Part shown: one piece after another, positions 34,415-42,460 of the stretch
Numbering within the stretch: the first letter of the stretch is position 1
Layout of the letters: the number at the start of each line of letters is the position of its first letter
Source: Actinocatenispora rupis
GTDB taxonomy: Bacteria; Actinomycetota; Actinomycetes; Mycobacteriales; Micromonosporaceae
Length of the DNA stretch: 64,000 nucleotides
Reading direction: 5' to 3'
Assembly: GCF_016861975.1 (NCBI RefSeq)
Contig: NZ_BOMB01000020.1
Coordinates: 1-64,000, forward strand
Translations under genes and position numbers: made by a program
Notes under the pieces: generated by a model
Seen by the model: the letters and a program-made list of their open reading frames with translations, nothing else
Database searches by the model: none
What the model was told of the DNA's origin: nothing

Positions 34415-34798
34415 TCAGCGGGTGCGGGTGATGGTGTGCACGCGCCGTATCCGCCCGTCCGCCGCCAGGTCGGCGAACCAGTGCACGTCGGTGGTGATCT
34501 CGACGCCCTTGCGGGTCGTGGCCACCAGCGTGTACCGGGCGGCGACCCGGTCACCGGCACCGAACGCCTCGTGTACCTCGACCCGGCAGGACGTGACGTT
34601 CCGGCGGCTGGGCCGGGCGTGCGCGACGAGCTTCGCCCGGTCGAGCATGGTGCCGTCGTTGACCCACTCCAGGTCGGGCGTGTGGTAGCGGTCCACGACC
34701 GTGCCGGGGTCCTCCGCGGAGAAGGTCATCTCCGCCACGTACGCCGTCAGGTACTGCCGGATGTCGTCCTCGGCCGTCTCGGCCCTGATCCCCGCCAT
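34415..34798 (-). CDS. SnoaL/NTF2-like protein
   Basis: A 127-residue alpha+beta cone protein (RYHTPDLEWVNDGTMLDR, then DRVAARYTLVATTRKGVEI and DVHWFADLAADGRIRRVHT). These are often small isomerases, hydrolases or ligand-binding proteins. GGGGAGGGCGG precedes ATG 34798. It is divergent from a TetR gene with paired operators between them, so it is the regulator's likely target. Confidence 0.85.
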   Translation of the reverse strand: MAGIRAETAEDDIRQYLTAYVAEMTFSAEDPGTVVDRYHTPDLEWVNDGTMLDRAKLVAHARPSRRNVTSCRVEVHEAFGAGDRVAARYTLVATTRKGVEITTDVHWFADLAADGRIRRVHTITRTR

Positions 34799-34818
34799 GC
34801 CGCCCTCCCCTGAAAATC

Positions 34819-34832
34819 TGACAACACTGTCA
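34819..34832. promoter_or_regulatory. TetR operator 1 (SnoaL side)
   Basis: TGACA-ACAC-TGTCA, 20 bases before the SnoaL start. Same design as the site at 34856-34869; centres are 37 bases apart. Confidence 0.75.
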
Positions 34833-34855
34833 AGGTTAAGGCGAACCGGTAAGCT

Positions 34856-34869
34856 TGACAAGCGTGTCA
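34856..34869. promoter_or_regulatory. TetR operator 2 (overlapping the tetR start)
   Basis: TGACA-AGCG-TGTCA covers the GTG start of the tetR gene, so bound regulator would block its own transcription or translation. Confidence 0.75.
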
Positions 34870-35436
34870 GAGAACAAGCGCAGGCGGCGCGCCGACGCCG
34901 ACCGGAACACCGCCGCCATCCTCACGGCCGCCGCATCCGTCCTCGCCGACCGGCCACACGCCAGCATCGACGAGATCGCCACCGAAGCCGGCGTCAGCCG
35001 CCAGACCGTGTACGCGCACTACACCAACCGCGACGCGCTGCTCGCCGCCCTCGTCGAGTACGTCAGCGGCCAGGTCGTCGCCGACCTCGACCGCGCCAAC
35101 CTCGACGACGGGCCCGCCACCGACGCCCTGCGCCGGCTCCTCGACACCGCCTGGGCCGCGTTCGACCACACCCCCCTGCTGCTCACGACCGCCACCGGAC
35201 TCACCGCCGAGCAGTCCGACCACGCACACGAGCCCGTCGTCGACCGCCTGCGGCGCCTCATCCGGCGCGGCCGCGACACCGGCGAGTTCACCACCGACCT
35301 GGACACCGACTGGCTCGTCACCGCCACCCTCGCCCTCGGCCACGCCGCCAGCGACTCCGCCCGTACCGGGGGGCTCGCGCGCGCACGCGCCGTCGACACG
35401 CTGCACCGCACCCTGCTCGCCCTGTACCGGGCCTGA
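34864..35436 (+). CDS. TetR family transcriptional regulator
   Basis: A 190-residue TetR-type repressor. HTH: DEIATEAGVSRQTVYAHYTNRDALLAALV; the C-terminal two-thirds is the variable ligand domain. GTG 34864 (SENKRRRRADADRN) was chosen; it lies within a TGACA-N4-TGTCA site, and with a -10-like TAAGCT at 34850-34855 the message may be leaderless. Probably autoregulated and controlling the divergent SnoaL gene. Confidence 0.9.
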   Translation: MSENKRRRRADADRNTAAILTAAASVLADRPHASIDEIATEAGVSRQTVYAHYTNRDALLAALVEYVSGQVVADLDRANLDDGPATDALRRLLDTAWAAFDHTPLLLTTATGLTAEQSDHAHEPVVDRLRRLIRRGRDTGEFTTDLDTDWLVTATLALGHAASDSARTGGLARARAVDTLHRTLLALYRA

Positions 35437-35758
35437 CCGGTCGGCGGCCTCGGCGCACGTTCGCCGCGGGCCCTGCGGGAACGGTGGAACGACGGCGGCA
35501 CGTCGAGTGGTGGGAACCCATCTGAAACGGTGCTGCGCAAGGGAACCCCGACGCCATGAACGGTATCGCCGGACTGTCGGCGGCAGCTGCGACCATGCGC
35601 CCGTGACCGGCCCCGGGTACGTCTCCGACGCGTGACGACCTGTCCCACGGTGCGCGATTCTGAGCTGTCGCGGCTGGACGATCCGCGGCCGTTGCTGGCC
35701 GCCGTCGTACCCGACACCGACGGGGTGCTCGGGGCCTGCTGGGCTCCGTGACCGGCGG
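35437..35758. other. intergenic region, 322 bases
   Basis: Separates the tetR gene from the araC gene stop. A 33-codon frame (35650-35751, MRDSELSRLDDPRPLL) has normal-looking codon use but no relatives I know; it may be a fragment. No terminator or promoter stands out. Confidence 0.35.
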
Positions 35759-36727
35759 TCAGGGCGAGGGGATCCCGGCCGGCTCGGTGTGCTGCCGGAC
35801 GGTGCTGGGCGGCGTGCCGTGCACGCGTTTGAAGGCGCGGCTGAACGCGGCGATGGAGTGGTAGCCGAGGCGGCCGGCGAGCTCGCCGACCGCGGCACCG
35901 TCGAGGAGCTGCTGACGCGCGAGATGCATGCGCCAGCGGGTGAGGTAGGCCATGACGGGTTCGCCGGCGGTCTGGGTGAAGCGGGCGGCGAAGGCCGAGC
36001 GGGACATGGTGACCTCGGCGGCGAGTGACGCCAGGGTCCAGGGGCGTGCCGGGTGCCGGTGGATCAGCGAGATGGCCTGGCCGATCTGCGGGTCGCGCAG
36101 CGCGCCGAGCCAGCCGGTCTGCGCCGCGGGGTCGTTCTCGATCCAGGACCGGATCGCTTGTACGACAAGGATGTCGGACAGCCGGGTGATGACGGTTTCG
36201 CCGCCGGGCCGCAGGGTGGTGGCCTCGGCGGCGATCAGCCGCAGCGTGGCCTGCAGCCATTCGGCCTCGGTACCGCGGGAGGCGTCCAGGTGCAGCAGCC
36301 GGGGCAGCAGCGCGACGAGTTCCCGCGCCGCCGGGTGGTCGAACCGTACGCCGCCGCAGACCAGGGTTCCGGGAGCGTCACCGCCACCGTGCCGCAGTAC
36401 GGCGTACCGGTCGCCGAAGTACTCGTGTGGGAGCTCGACGACGTTGGGTGCGGCGACGCCCGGCTCGCTGCGCAGCCGGTGGCCCCGCCCGTGCGGAACG
36501 AGCGCAAGCTCGCCGGGACGCAGGGTCTGCACCCCGGCGCCGTCGACCTCCAGCAGGCCCTGCCCAGCGGTCACGATGTGGAACCACAGGTAGTCGGGTG
36601 TGGCGGGCACCGTGACCCCCCAGGGCTCGGTGAGCTCCGCGTGACAGTAGAAGGTGCCCGACAGTCGCAGGAAGTGCAGCGCCTGCCCGAGCGGCTCGGC
36701 CGAGAGTACGGAGTCGGTCGCGGTCAC
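35759..36727 (-). CDS. AraC family transcriptional regulator (cupin N-terminal)
   Basis: A 322-residue AraC/XylS regulator. The N-terminal cupin domain (YLWFHIVTAGQGLLEVDG, LRPGELALVPHGRGHRL) is followed by the double HTH (TLASLAAEVTMSRSAFAARF, GYHSIAAFSRAFKRVHGTPP). The start is GTG 36727; an ATG at 36784 would add 19 residues and is possible. Divergent from the NmrA-like gene. The interval holds CCAG/CTGG repeats (AGTCCAG, CCTGGACG at about 36757-36776) that could be its binding sites. Confidence 0.9.
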   Translation of the reverse strand: MTATDSVLSAEPLGQALHFLRLSGTFYCHAELTEPWGVTVPATPDYLWFHIVTAGQGLLEVDGAGVQTLRPGELALVPHGRGHRLRSEPGVAAPNVVELPHEYFGDRYAVLRHGGGDAPGTLVCGGVRFDHPAARELVALLPRLLHLDASRGTEAEWLQATLRLIAAEATTLRPGGETVITRLSDILVVQAIRSWIENDPAAQTGWLGALRDPQIGQAISLIHRHPARPWTLASLAAEVTMSRSAFAARFTQTAGEPVMAYLTRWRMHLARQQLLDGAAVGELAGRLGYHSIAAFSRAFKRVHGTPPSTVRQHTEPAGIPSP

Positions 36728-36863
36728 CGGTCCAGCATCCGCCAGCGGCACTCGATAGTCCAGTCGCCCTGGACGAACGAGCATGACACAGCGACGAACA
36801 GTCATGGCCAGTCCGGGAACGGCATCCAACACTGGACGTACGGCACAACCAGTGGAGGACGCC

Positions 36864-37703
36864 ATGACGACAGACACGATCCTGGTACTCGGCGGCACGG
36901 GCAAGACCGGCCGCCGGGTCGCCGCCCGCCTGCGCAGCCGCGGCCACACGGTACGGATCGGTTCCCGCACCGGGCAGCCGCGCTTCGACTGGCAGGACGA
37001 GCACACCTGGGCGCCGGTACTGGCCGACGTGACCGCGGCGTACCTGGCCTACGCCCCCGATGCGGGGCTGCCCGGCGCGGCCGAGACGATCGGCTCCTTC
37101 GCCGAGACGGCGGTGGCCCACGGCGTGCAGCGGCTCGTCCTGCTCACCGGCCGCGGCGAGAGCGGCGCCCTGCGCAGCGAGCACGCCGTCCAACAGGCCG
37201 GGGCCGACTGGACGATCCTGCGGTCCAGCTTCTTCGCCCAGGACTTCAGCGAGGACGAAGCCTTCGCCGACAGCGTGCGCAACGGCACGCTGCCCTTCCC
37301 CTGGGGGCAGGTCGCCGAACCGTTCGTCGACCTCGCCGACGTCGCCGACGTCGCCACCGCCGCGCTGACCGAGGACGGCCACGCCGGCCGCCGCTACGAA
37401 CTCACCGGCCCCCGACTGCTCACCTTCGCCGACGCCGCCCACGAGATCGCCGCCGCGACCGGGCGTGCCGTCACCCACCTGCCGATCACCGCGGAGCAGT
37501 TCGCGTCCGGGCTGGTCGCGCAGGGCGCGCCGGCCGACTTCGCCGCCCAGCTGACCGCCATGTTCGCCGAGGTACTCGACGGCCGCAACGCCCACGTCAC
37601 CGACGGCGTACGCCAGGCCATCGGCCGCGAACCCCGCGACATCGGCGACTACATCCTCGACGCCGCCGCCCGCGGCGCCTGGACCCCCGTCACATCCCAC
37701 TGA
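36864..37703 (+). CDS. NmrA-like NAD(P)-binding protein
   Basis: A 279-residue atypical SDR of the NmrA/AgnL4 type. It has the nucleotide motif VLGGTGKTGRRVAARL at the N-terminus, LTGRGESGALRSEHAV, and lacks the YxxxK catalytic pair. It may be an NAD(P)H-sensing or reductase protein. GGAGGAC precedes ATG 36864. It is followed after 48 bases by the DUF4267 gene and is probably under the divergent AraC regulator. Confidence 0.85.
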   Translation: MTTDTILVLGGTGKTGRRVAARLRSRGHTVRIGSRTGQPRFDWQDEHTWAPVLADVTAAYLAYAPDAGLPGAAETIGSFAETAVAHGVQRLVLLTGRGESGALRSEHAVQQAGADWTILRSSFFAQDFSEDEAFADSVRNGTLPFPWGQVAEPFVDLADVADVATAALTEDGHAGRRYELTGPRLLTFADAAHEIAAATGRAVTHLPITAEQFASGLVAQGAPADFAAQLTAMFAEVLDGRNAHVTDGVRQAIGREPRDIGDYILDAAARGAWTPVTSH

Positions 37704-37751
37704 CCACCACGACCCGACCCGCCCGGACCACCACGCACAAGGAGTACAACC

Positions 37752-38165
37752 GTGTCCCTGAAGACGATCAACACCGTCGTGACCGCCGCCTTCATCCTGT
37801 TCATCCTCTGGTTCGGCAGCGAGTTCATCCTGACCCCCGCAGCGACGGCGCCGACCTTCGGACTGCCGACCTGGCCGTCCGGCGACGGCGGCGGCTTCCT
37901 TGTCGTCAAGGGGATCCGCGACGTCGTCCTGGCGCTGGTCCTGGGCATTCTGCTGGTGACGGGCCACCGCCGGGCGCTCGGCTGGGTACTGCTCGTGGAG
38001 GCGCTCGCCGCGTACGGCGACATGTCCACCGTGCTCGCCCACCACGGCTCCGTGCTCACCGCGTTCGTCGTGCACTGCCTGACCGCGACACTGATGGTGG
38101 TCAACGGCCTGCTACTGCTGCGCGAGACCCGCAAGGTCACGGCCACCGCGGTCACGGCCGCCTGA
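37752..38165 (+). CDS. DUF4267-type small membrane protein
   Basis: A 137-residue protein with four hydrophobic segments: INTVVTAAFILFILWFGSEF, FLVVKGIRDVVLALVLGILL, a helix after RRALG and a C-terminal one. DUF4267 proteins are often found beside NmrA-like oxidoreductases and AraC regulators; function unknown. AAGGAG precedes GTG 37752. Confidence 0.75.
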   Translation: MSLKTINTVVTAAFILFILWFGSEFILTPAATAPTFGLPTWPSGDGGGFLVVKGIRDVVLALVLGILLVTGHRRALGWVLLVEALAAYGDMSTVLAHHGSVLTAFVVHCLTATLMVVNGLLLLRETRKVTATAVTAA

Positions 38166-38171
38166 GTCGGC

Positions 38172-39317
38172 TCAGGTACGCAGCCGGGTGTTGAGGCGGG
38201 CCGCCTGCCGGGTCAGATGGTCACGCTCGGCGAGATTCGACGCCGACGCCGCGGCCTCCGCGTACAGGCGCGCCGCGGTGGCCAGCTCACCGTCACGCTC
38301 GTGCAGGTACGCCGCGGCCGCGGCGTACCGGGGCAGCGCCGGGTCGAGCTCGGCGAGCGCGGCCAGCCCGGCGCGGGGGCCGTCCGCCTCGCCGAGCGCC
38401 ACCGCACGGTTCAGCCGCGCCACCGGACTGTCGGTGAACCGCAACAGCTCGTCGTACCACTCGACGATCTGCACCCAGTCCGTCTCCGCCACGGTGCGCG
38501 CGTCGGCATGCAACGCCGCGATCGCCGCCTGCGCCTGGAACTCGCCGAGCCGGTCCCGGGCCAGCGCCGCCTGCAGTACCTCGACGCCCTCGGCGATCAG
38601 CCGGGTGTCCCACCGGCTGCGGTCCTGCTCCGCCAACGGTACGAGCGACCCGTCCGCACGAGTACGCGCCGGGCGCCGCGCATGGTGCAGCAGCATCAAC
38701 GCCAGCAGCCCCGACACCTCCTCGTGCCGGGTGACGGCCGCCAGCTGGCGGGTCAACCGGATCGCCTCCGCGGCAAGATCCACATCACCCGAGTAGCCCT
38801 CGTTGAACACCAGATACAGCACCCGTACGACAGTCGCCACGTCACCGGGCCGGCTGAACCGAACATCCGACACCGTACGTTTCGCGCGGCTGATCCGCTG
38901 CGCCATCGTCGCCTCCGGCACCAGGTACGCCCGCGCGATCTGCCGCGTCGTCAACCCGCCCACCGCACGCAACGTCAACGCCACCGCCGACGCCGGACTC
39001 AACGACGGATGCGCACACAGGAAGTACAGCTGCAGGGTGTCGTCGACCTCCCCCGCCGGCCCCGGCGCCGGCTCCACCTCGACACGTTCCTCCCGGCGCC
39101 GGCGGGAACCGTCCGCCCGCGCCGCATCCAGAAACTTGCGCCACGCGACCGTGACCAGCCACCCCTTCGGATCACGCGGCTCCTCCACCGGCCACCGGCG
39201 CACCGCCTCCACCAGCGCGTCCTGTACGGCGTCCTCGGCCGTCGCGAAATCCGCCCCGCGCCGCACCAGCACTCCCAGCACCGCCGGAACCAGCTCCCGC
39301 AGCAGCGACCCGTTCAC
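38172..39317 (-). CDS. ECF42-type RNA polymerase sigma factor
   Basis: A 381-residue extracytoplasmic-function sigma factor with a long C-terminal TPR-like domain, as in the ECF42 group. Sigma2 region: FATAEDAVQDALVEAVRRWP; the sigma4 HTH: LTTRQIARAYLVPEATMAQR; the C-terminal half is rich in helical Ala/Leu repeats (LRFTDSPVARLNRAVALGEA). GTG 39317 overlaps the YCII gene's stop. ECF42 factors lack a classical anti-sigma and are coupled to YCII/DGPF proteins, as here. Confidence 0.92.
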   Translation of the reverse strand: MNGSLLRELVPAVLGVLVRRGADFATAEDAVQDALVEAVRRWPVEEPRDPKGWLVTVAWRKFLDAARADGSRRRREERVEVEPAPGPAGEVDDTLQLYFLCAHPSLSPASAVALTLRAVGGLTTRQIARAYLVPEATMAQRISRAKRTVSDVRFSRPGDVATVVRVLYLVFNEGYSGDVDLAAEAIRLTRQLAAVTRHEEVSGLLALMLLHHARRPARTRADGSLVPLAEQDRSRWDTRLIAEGVEVLQAALARDRLGEFQAQAAIAALHADARTVAETDWVQIVEWYDELLRFTDSPVARLNRAVALGEADGPRAGLAALAELDPALPRYAAAAAYLHERDGELATAARLYAEAAASASNLAERDHLTRQAARLNTRLRT

Positions 39318-39724
39318 TCCGTCACCGTCGGCGCCACACCCCAGAACGGCCGCACCTCCAGCCACTCGTGCAACGGCCTCCCACCCGGGCCCGGCGCCGC
39401 CGACAACTCCCCCGCCAACTCCACCGCCCGGTCCCACGACTCCACATCCACCACGCACCAGCCGGCGATCAGATCCTTCGTCTCGGCGAACGGCCCGTCG
39501 GTCACCGGCGGCCGCCCCGCCCCGTCGTACCGGACGAACGCGCCACCCGGCGCCAGCGCCTGCTCGTCCACGAACTCGCCCGACTCCTCCAGCCGCGCCA
39601 TGAAGTCCCGCATGAACTGCAGATGCGCATCCACCTCCGCCGGCGTCCACTCTTCCATCGGCGGATACTCCACCGTCGGCGCCGGCCCACCCCGGTAATG
39701 CTTCAACAACAGGTACTTCGCCAT
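39314..39724 (-). CDS. YCII/DGPF-domain protein, partner of ECF42 sigma
   Basis: A 136-residue YCII-related protein with the diagnostic VTDGPFAETKDLIAGWCVVD (DGPF motif). It overlaps the sigma gene (GTGA), so both are translated together. These proteins are thought to be functional partners or targets of ECF42. AGGGGTG precedes ATG 39724. Confidence 0.93.
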   Translation of the reverse strand: MAKYLLLKHYRGGPAPTVEYPPMEEWTPAEVDAHLQFMRDFMARLEESGEFVDEQALAPGGAFVRYDGAGRPPVTDGPFAETKDLIAGWCVVDVESWDRAVELAGELSAAPGPGGRPLHEWLEVRPFWGVAPTVTE

Positions 39725-39802
39725 CACACACCCCTCACCCGTACGGCCAATGTCACCACGCTCACACCCGGGACGGAGCCACCGGCACGAACTCGACACC
39801 GG

Positions 39803-40303
39803 TCAGGCACCCGCACGCTCCGCCCGCCGCCGCGCCAACTCCGCCACCGCACTCGGCAACGTCGTCTCGAAATCGATCAACTTCGCCCACGTCGGCGTCA
39901 CCACGATCCGCACCATCCCGTCGACGTACAGCGACCGCACCTCCGCCTCCCACTCCACCCGCTGCTCCGCCGACATCTCGTACGAACTCGTCTGCTTCAG
40001 GTACTCCGCCGGAATCCCGGCCACGTGATCCAACTCCGCGCGCCCCCGTACCAGCAGGATCCGCGGCGGATGCACCTCCGTGTCGATCGTCAACGCCACC
40101 GCCGGATTCGCCGCCAACGACGCCACCTTCGGCGCGTTCGGCGTCGTACACATCACCACCTGCGCGCCGTTCCACGCGAACGCGATCGGCACCACCCGCG
40201 GCGCCCCGTCCGCCGCCACGTACGCCAGGCGCGTCACGTCCCGCGCCAACAACTCCCGGCTGCCCGGCCGGTTCAGAACCTCGCTGACCTCGTCCGGTCG
40301 CAT
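39803..40303 (-). CDS. PPOX-type flavin/F420 protein
   Basis: A 166-residue split-barrel protein of the pyridoxamine-phosphate-oxidase-like superfamily: VTRLAYVAADGAPRVVPIAFAWNGAQVVM, then AANPAVALTIDTEVHPPRIL. Such proteins bind FMN or F420. GGAGGCGGCG precedes ATG 40303. The adjacent minus-strand YCII gene starts far enough away (79 bases) that they may be separate units. Confidence 0.85.
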   Translation of the reverse strand: MRPDEVSEVLNRPGSRELLARDVTRLAYVAADGAPRVVPIAFAWNGAQVVMCTTPNAPKVASLAANPAVALTIDTEVHPPRILLVRGRAELDHVAGIPAEYLKQTSSYEMSAEQRVEWEAEVRSLYVDGMVRIVVTPTWAKLIDFETTLPSAVAELARRRAERAGA

Positions 40304-40498
40304 CGCCGCCTCCTCCGTCGCGTGGGCCACTGTCACACCCGGGACGGAGCCAACCCCACCACCTCGACACCCGACCCGCCGAATCCCAGAAAAATTCCGC
40401 ACCCGAAAACACCCAGCCACCCCGGACCCACGTGTACGACGCCACACCCCGGCCCCGAACCCGACCCGCGCTACGTACCCATCGGCGAGACTGAGCAC

Positions 40499-41068
40499 AT
40501 GGCCGACATCGTCCTCATCCGGCACGGCGAAACCGAATGGAGCGCCACCGGACGGCACACCTCCACCACCGACATCCCGCTCACCGACAACGGCGAAGCC
40601 CAGGCCCGCGCCCTCGCCCCCGCCCTCGCCGCCCACCGGTTCGCCGCCGTCCTCTGCTCACCCCGCAAACGCGCCCAACACACCGCCGCGCTCGCCGGCC
40701 TCACCGTCACCGACACCGACGACGACCTCGCCGAATGGGACTACGGCAACTACGAAGGACGCACCACCGCCGACATCCACACCGACGCCCCCGACTGGAA
40801 CCTGTGGACCGACGGCTGCCCCGGCGGCGAAACCCCCACCCAGGTCGGCGCCCGCCTCGACCGCGTACTCGAACGCGCCCGCGCCCTGCTCTGCGACGGC
40901 GACGTCGCCCTCGTCGGCCACGGCCACGCCCTGCGCGTCGCCGGCGCCCGCTGGATCGGCCTGTCCGCCACCGGCGGCGGACTCCTGCGCCTCGACACCG
41001 CCACCCTGTCCAGCCTCGGCTTCGAACACGCCCGACCCGTCATCGACCGCTGGAACGCCCCCGCCTGA
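40499..41068 (+). CDS. histidine phosphatase family protein
   Basis: A 189-residue phosphoglycerate-mutase-like phosphatase. RHG motif: LIRHGETEWSATGRH with the phospho-accepting His; SPRKRAQHTAAL and a late VGHGHALRV second His. The ATG at 40499 follows GGCGAGACTGAGC. The substrate is unknown; the length fits the acid-phosphatase-like group. Confidence 0.9.
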   Translation: MADIVLIRHGETEWSATGRHTSTTDIPLTDNGEAQARALAPALAAHRFAAVLCSPRKRAQHTAALAGLTVTDTDDDLAEWDYGNYEGRTTADIHTDAPDWNLWTDGCPGGETPTQVGARLDRVLERARALLCDGDVALVGHGHALRVAGARWIGLSATGGGLLRLDTATLSSLGFEHARPVIDRWNAPA

Positions 41069-41131
41069 GCTTCACGCGCCACTAACCGTCCGCTGTACGT
41101 ACGCTCAGCGGGCGATTCCTACCGTTCTGGC

Positions 41132-41528
41132 GTGCACCTCCACCACCTCGCCCAGAACCGCCGCCACTTCCTCACCGTCATGGCACTCGGCCTGCTCGCC
41201 ACCGCCGGCTGCGACACCACGGCACGGCCCTACATGCGGCCACCGTTCGGCGCACGCAACCCCGACACCGACGGCATCGCCGCCGACCTCGGCTACATCC
41301 GCATCCTCATGTGGGACGGCACCCTCGGCGACTCACAACCACTCACCCCGCACGGACTCATGGCCAACGCCCGACGCTGGATCCGCGGCGGGCCGCATCG
41401 TCCTCGGCCACACCAACCACCCCACCGTCACCCACCTGTACGAACAGAGCCAGCACCTCATCAGCCAACGCCGACTCGTGCCCGCCACCCTCGACACCCT
41501 GTTCGGCACCAGCCGGGCCACCGGATGA
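41132..41528 (+). pseudogene. polysaccharide deacetylase (NodB) remnant
   Basis: A signal-peptide-like N-terminus (RRHFLTVMALGLLATAGC) is joined directly to the middle of a NodB domain (YMRPPFGARNPDTDGIAADL, MWDGTLGDSQPLTPHGLMAN); the TFDDGP and HxxxH metal motifs are missing. Near 41390 the frame shifts, after which the other frame continues with RIVLGHTNHPTVTHLYEQSQ and DTLFG, the normal C-terminus. So there is both an internal deletion and a frameshift. Confidence 0.75.
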
Positions 41529-41535
41529 ACCCCGC

Positions 41536-42003
41536 TCAGCCCTGCCAGGGCGGCGTCTGGTTCCAACCCCACCGCGGCACCTCCGCCGGACCGATCTCCG
41601 GCGGATCCTCACCCGAATACACCAACGCCATCCGCGTACCCCACTCGACGTAGTACGCGAACACCGCACGGAACTCCGGATCCGACGGCAACCCCACCTC
41701 GTCCGCCGAGTCCATCAACAACTCCACCCACCGACGTCGCTGCCGCTCCGTGATCCCCCGACCCAGATGCTGCCGCGCCATGTGCGGATGCCCACCCCGC
41801 CGCGCCGTGTACTCCGCCGGCCCGCCGAACACCTCCGCCAACCACATCGCCACGAACCGCGGATGCCGCGCATCCATCTGCGCGAACAACGGCGCCAACA
41901 CCTCGTCCGCGGCCACGTGCCCGTAGAACGCCTCCGTCAACCGCTCCAACGCCTCCGGGCCACCCGCCCACGCCACGATCGACGGCGTCACCTGCTCACC
42001 CAC
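41536..42003 (-). CDS. group II truncated hemoglobin
   Basis: A 155-residue truncated globin. Proximal His in MARQHLGRGI, YYVEWGTR with the G8 Trp typical of group II, and LTEAFYGHVAADEVLAPLF at the B/C helices. It should bind O2 or NO. GTG 42003 overlaps the Lrp gene's end by 8 bases and has GGGGGAGGTG upstream. Related actinobacterial proteins include mycobacterial GlbO. Confidence 0.92.
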   Translation of the reverse strand: MGEQVTPSIVAWAGGPEALERLTEAFYGHVAADEVLAPLFAQMDARHPRFVAMWLAEVFGGPAEYTARRGGHPHMARQHLGRGITERQRRRWVELLMDSADEVGLPSDPEFRAVFAYYVEWGTRMALVYSGEDPPEIGPAEVPRWGWNQTPPWQG

Positions 42004-42451
42004 CGGACACCTCCCCCGCCAACGGACGCCCCTCGTACGGCGTCGACAGCACGATCGTCGTCCGGTGCGTCACCCCCGCGATCGACCGGATCCGCTGCAA
42101 CAGACCCTCCAGATCCACCGGCGAGGCCACCCGCACCTTCAACAGGTAAAAGTCCTCACCCGCCACCGAATAGCACGACTCGATCTCCGGCAGATGCGCC
42201 AACCGCTCCGGCGCATCGTCCGGCGCCGCCGGATCCGTCGGCCGGATCGCCACGAACGCCGTCAACGGCAACCCGAGCGCCGCATAGTCCACCACCGCCG
42301 AGTACCCACGGATCACGCCACGCTGCTCCAGCCGCCGCACCCGCTGGTGCACCGCCGACACCGACAACCCCACCCGCTCGGCCAGATCCGTGTACGACAG
42401 CCGCCCGTCCGCGGACAGCGCGGACACGATCGCTCGGTCGATCTCTTCCAC
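41996..42451 (-). CDS. Lrp/AsnC family regulator
   Basis: A 151-residue one-component regulator: HTH RLSYTDLAERVGLSVSAVHQRVRRLEQRG, then the RAM ligand domain (EIESCYSVAGEDFYLLKVRV). GTG 42451 was chosen over TTG 42457. It is coupled to the globin gene. Acyl-CoA dehydrogenase ends 9 bases upstream, so the three may form one transcript. Confidence 0.9.
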   Translation of the reverse strand: MEEIDRAIVSALSADGRLSYTDLAERVGLSVSAVHQRVRRLEQRGVIRGYSAVVDYAALGLPLTAFVAIRPTDPAAPDDAPERLAHLPEIESCYSVAGEDFYLLKVRVASPVDLEGLLQRIRSIAGVTHRTTIVLSTPYEGRPLAGEVSGG

Positions 42452-42460
42452 GCCCAAAAG

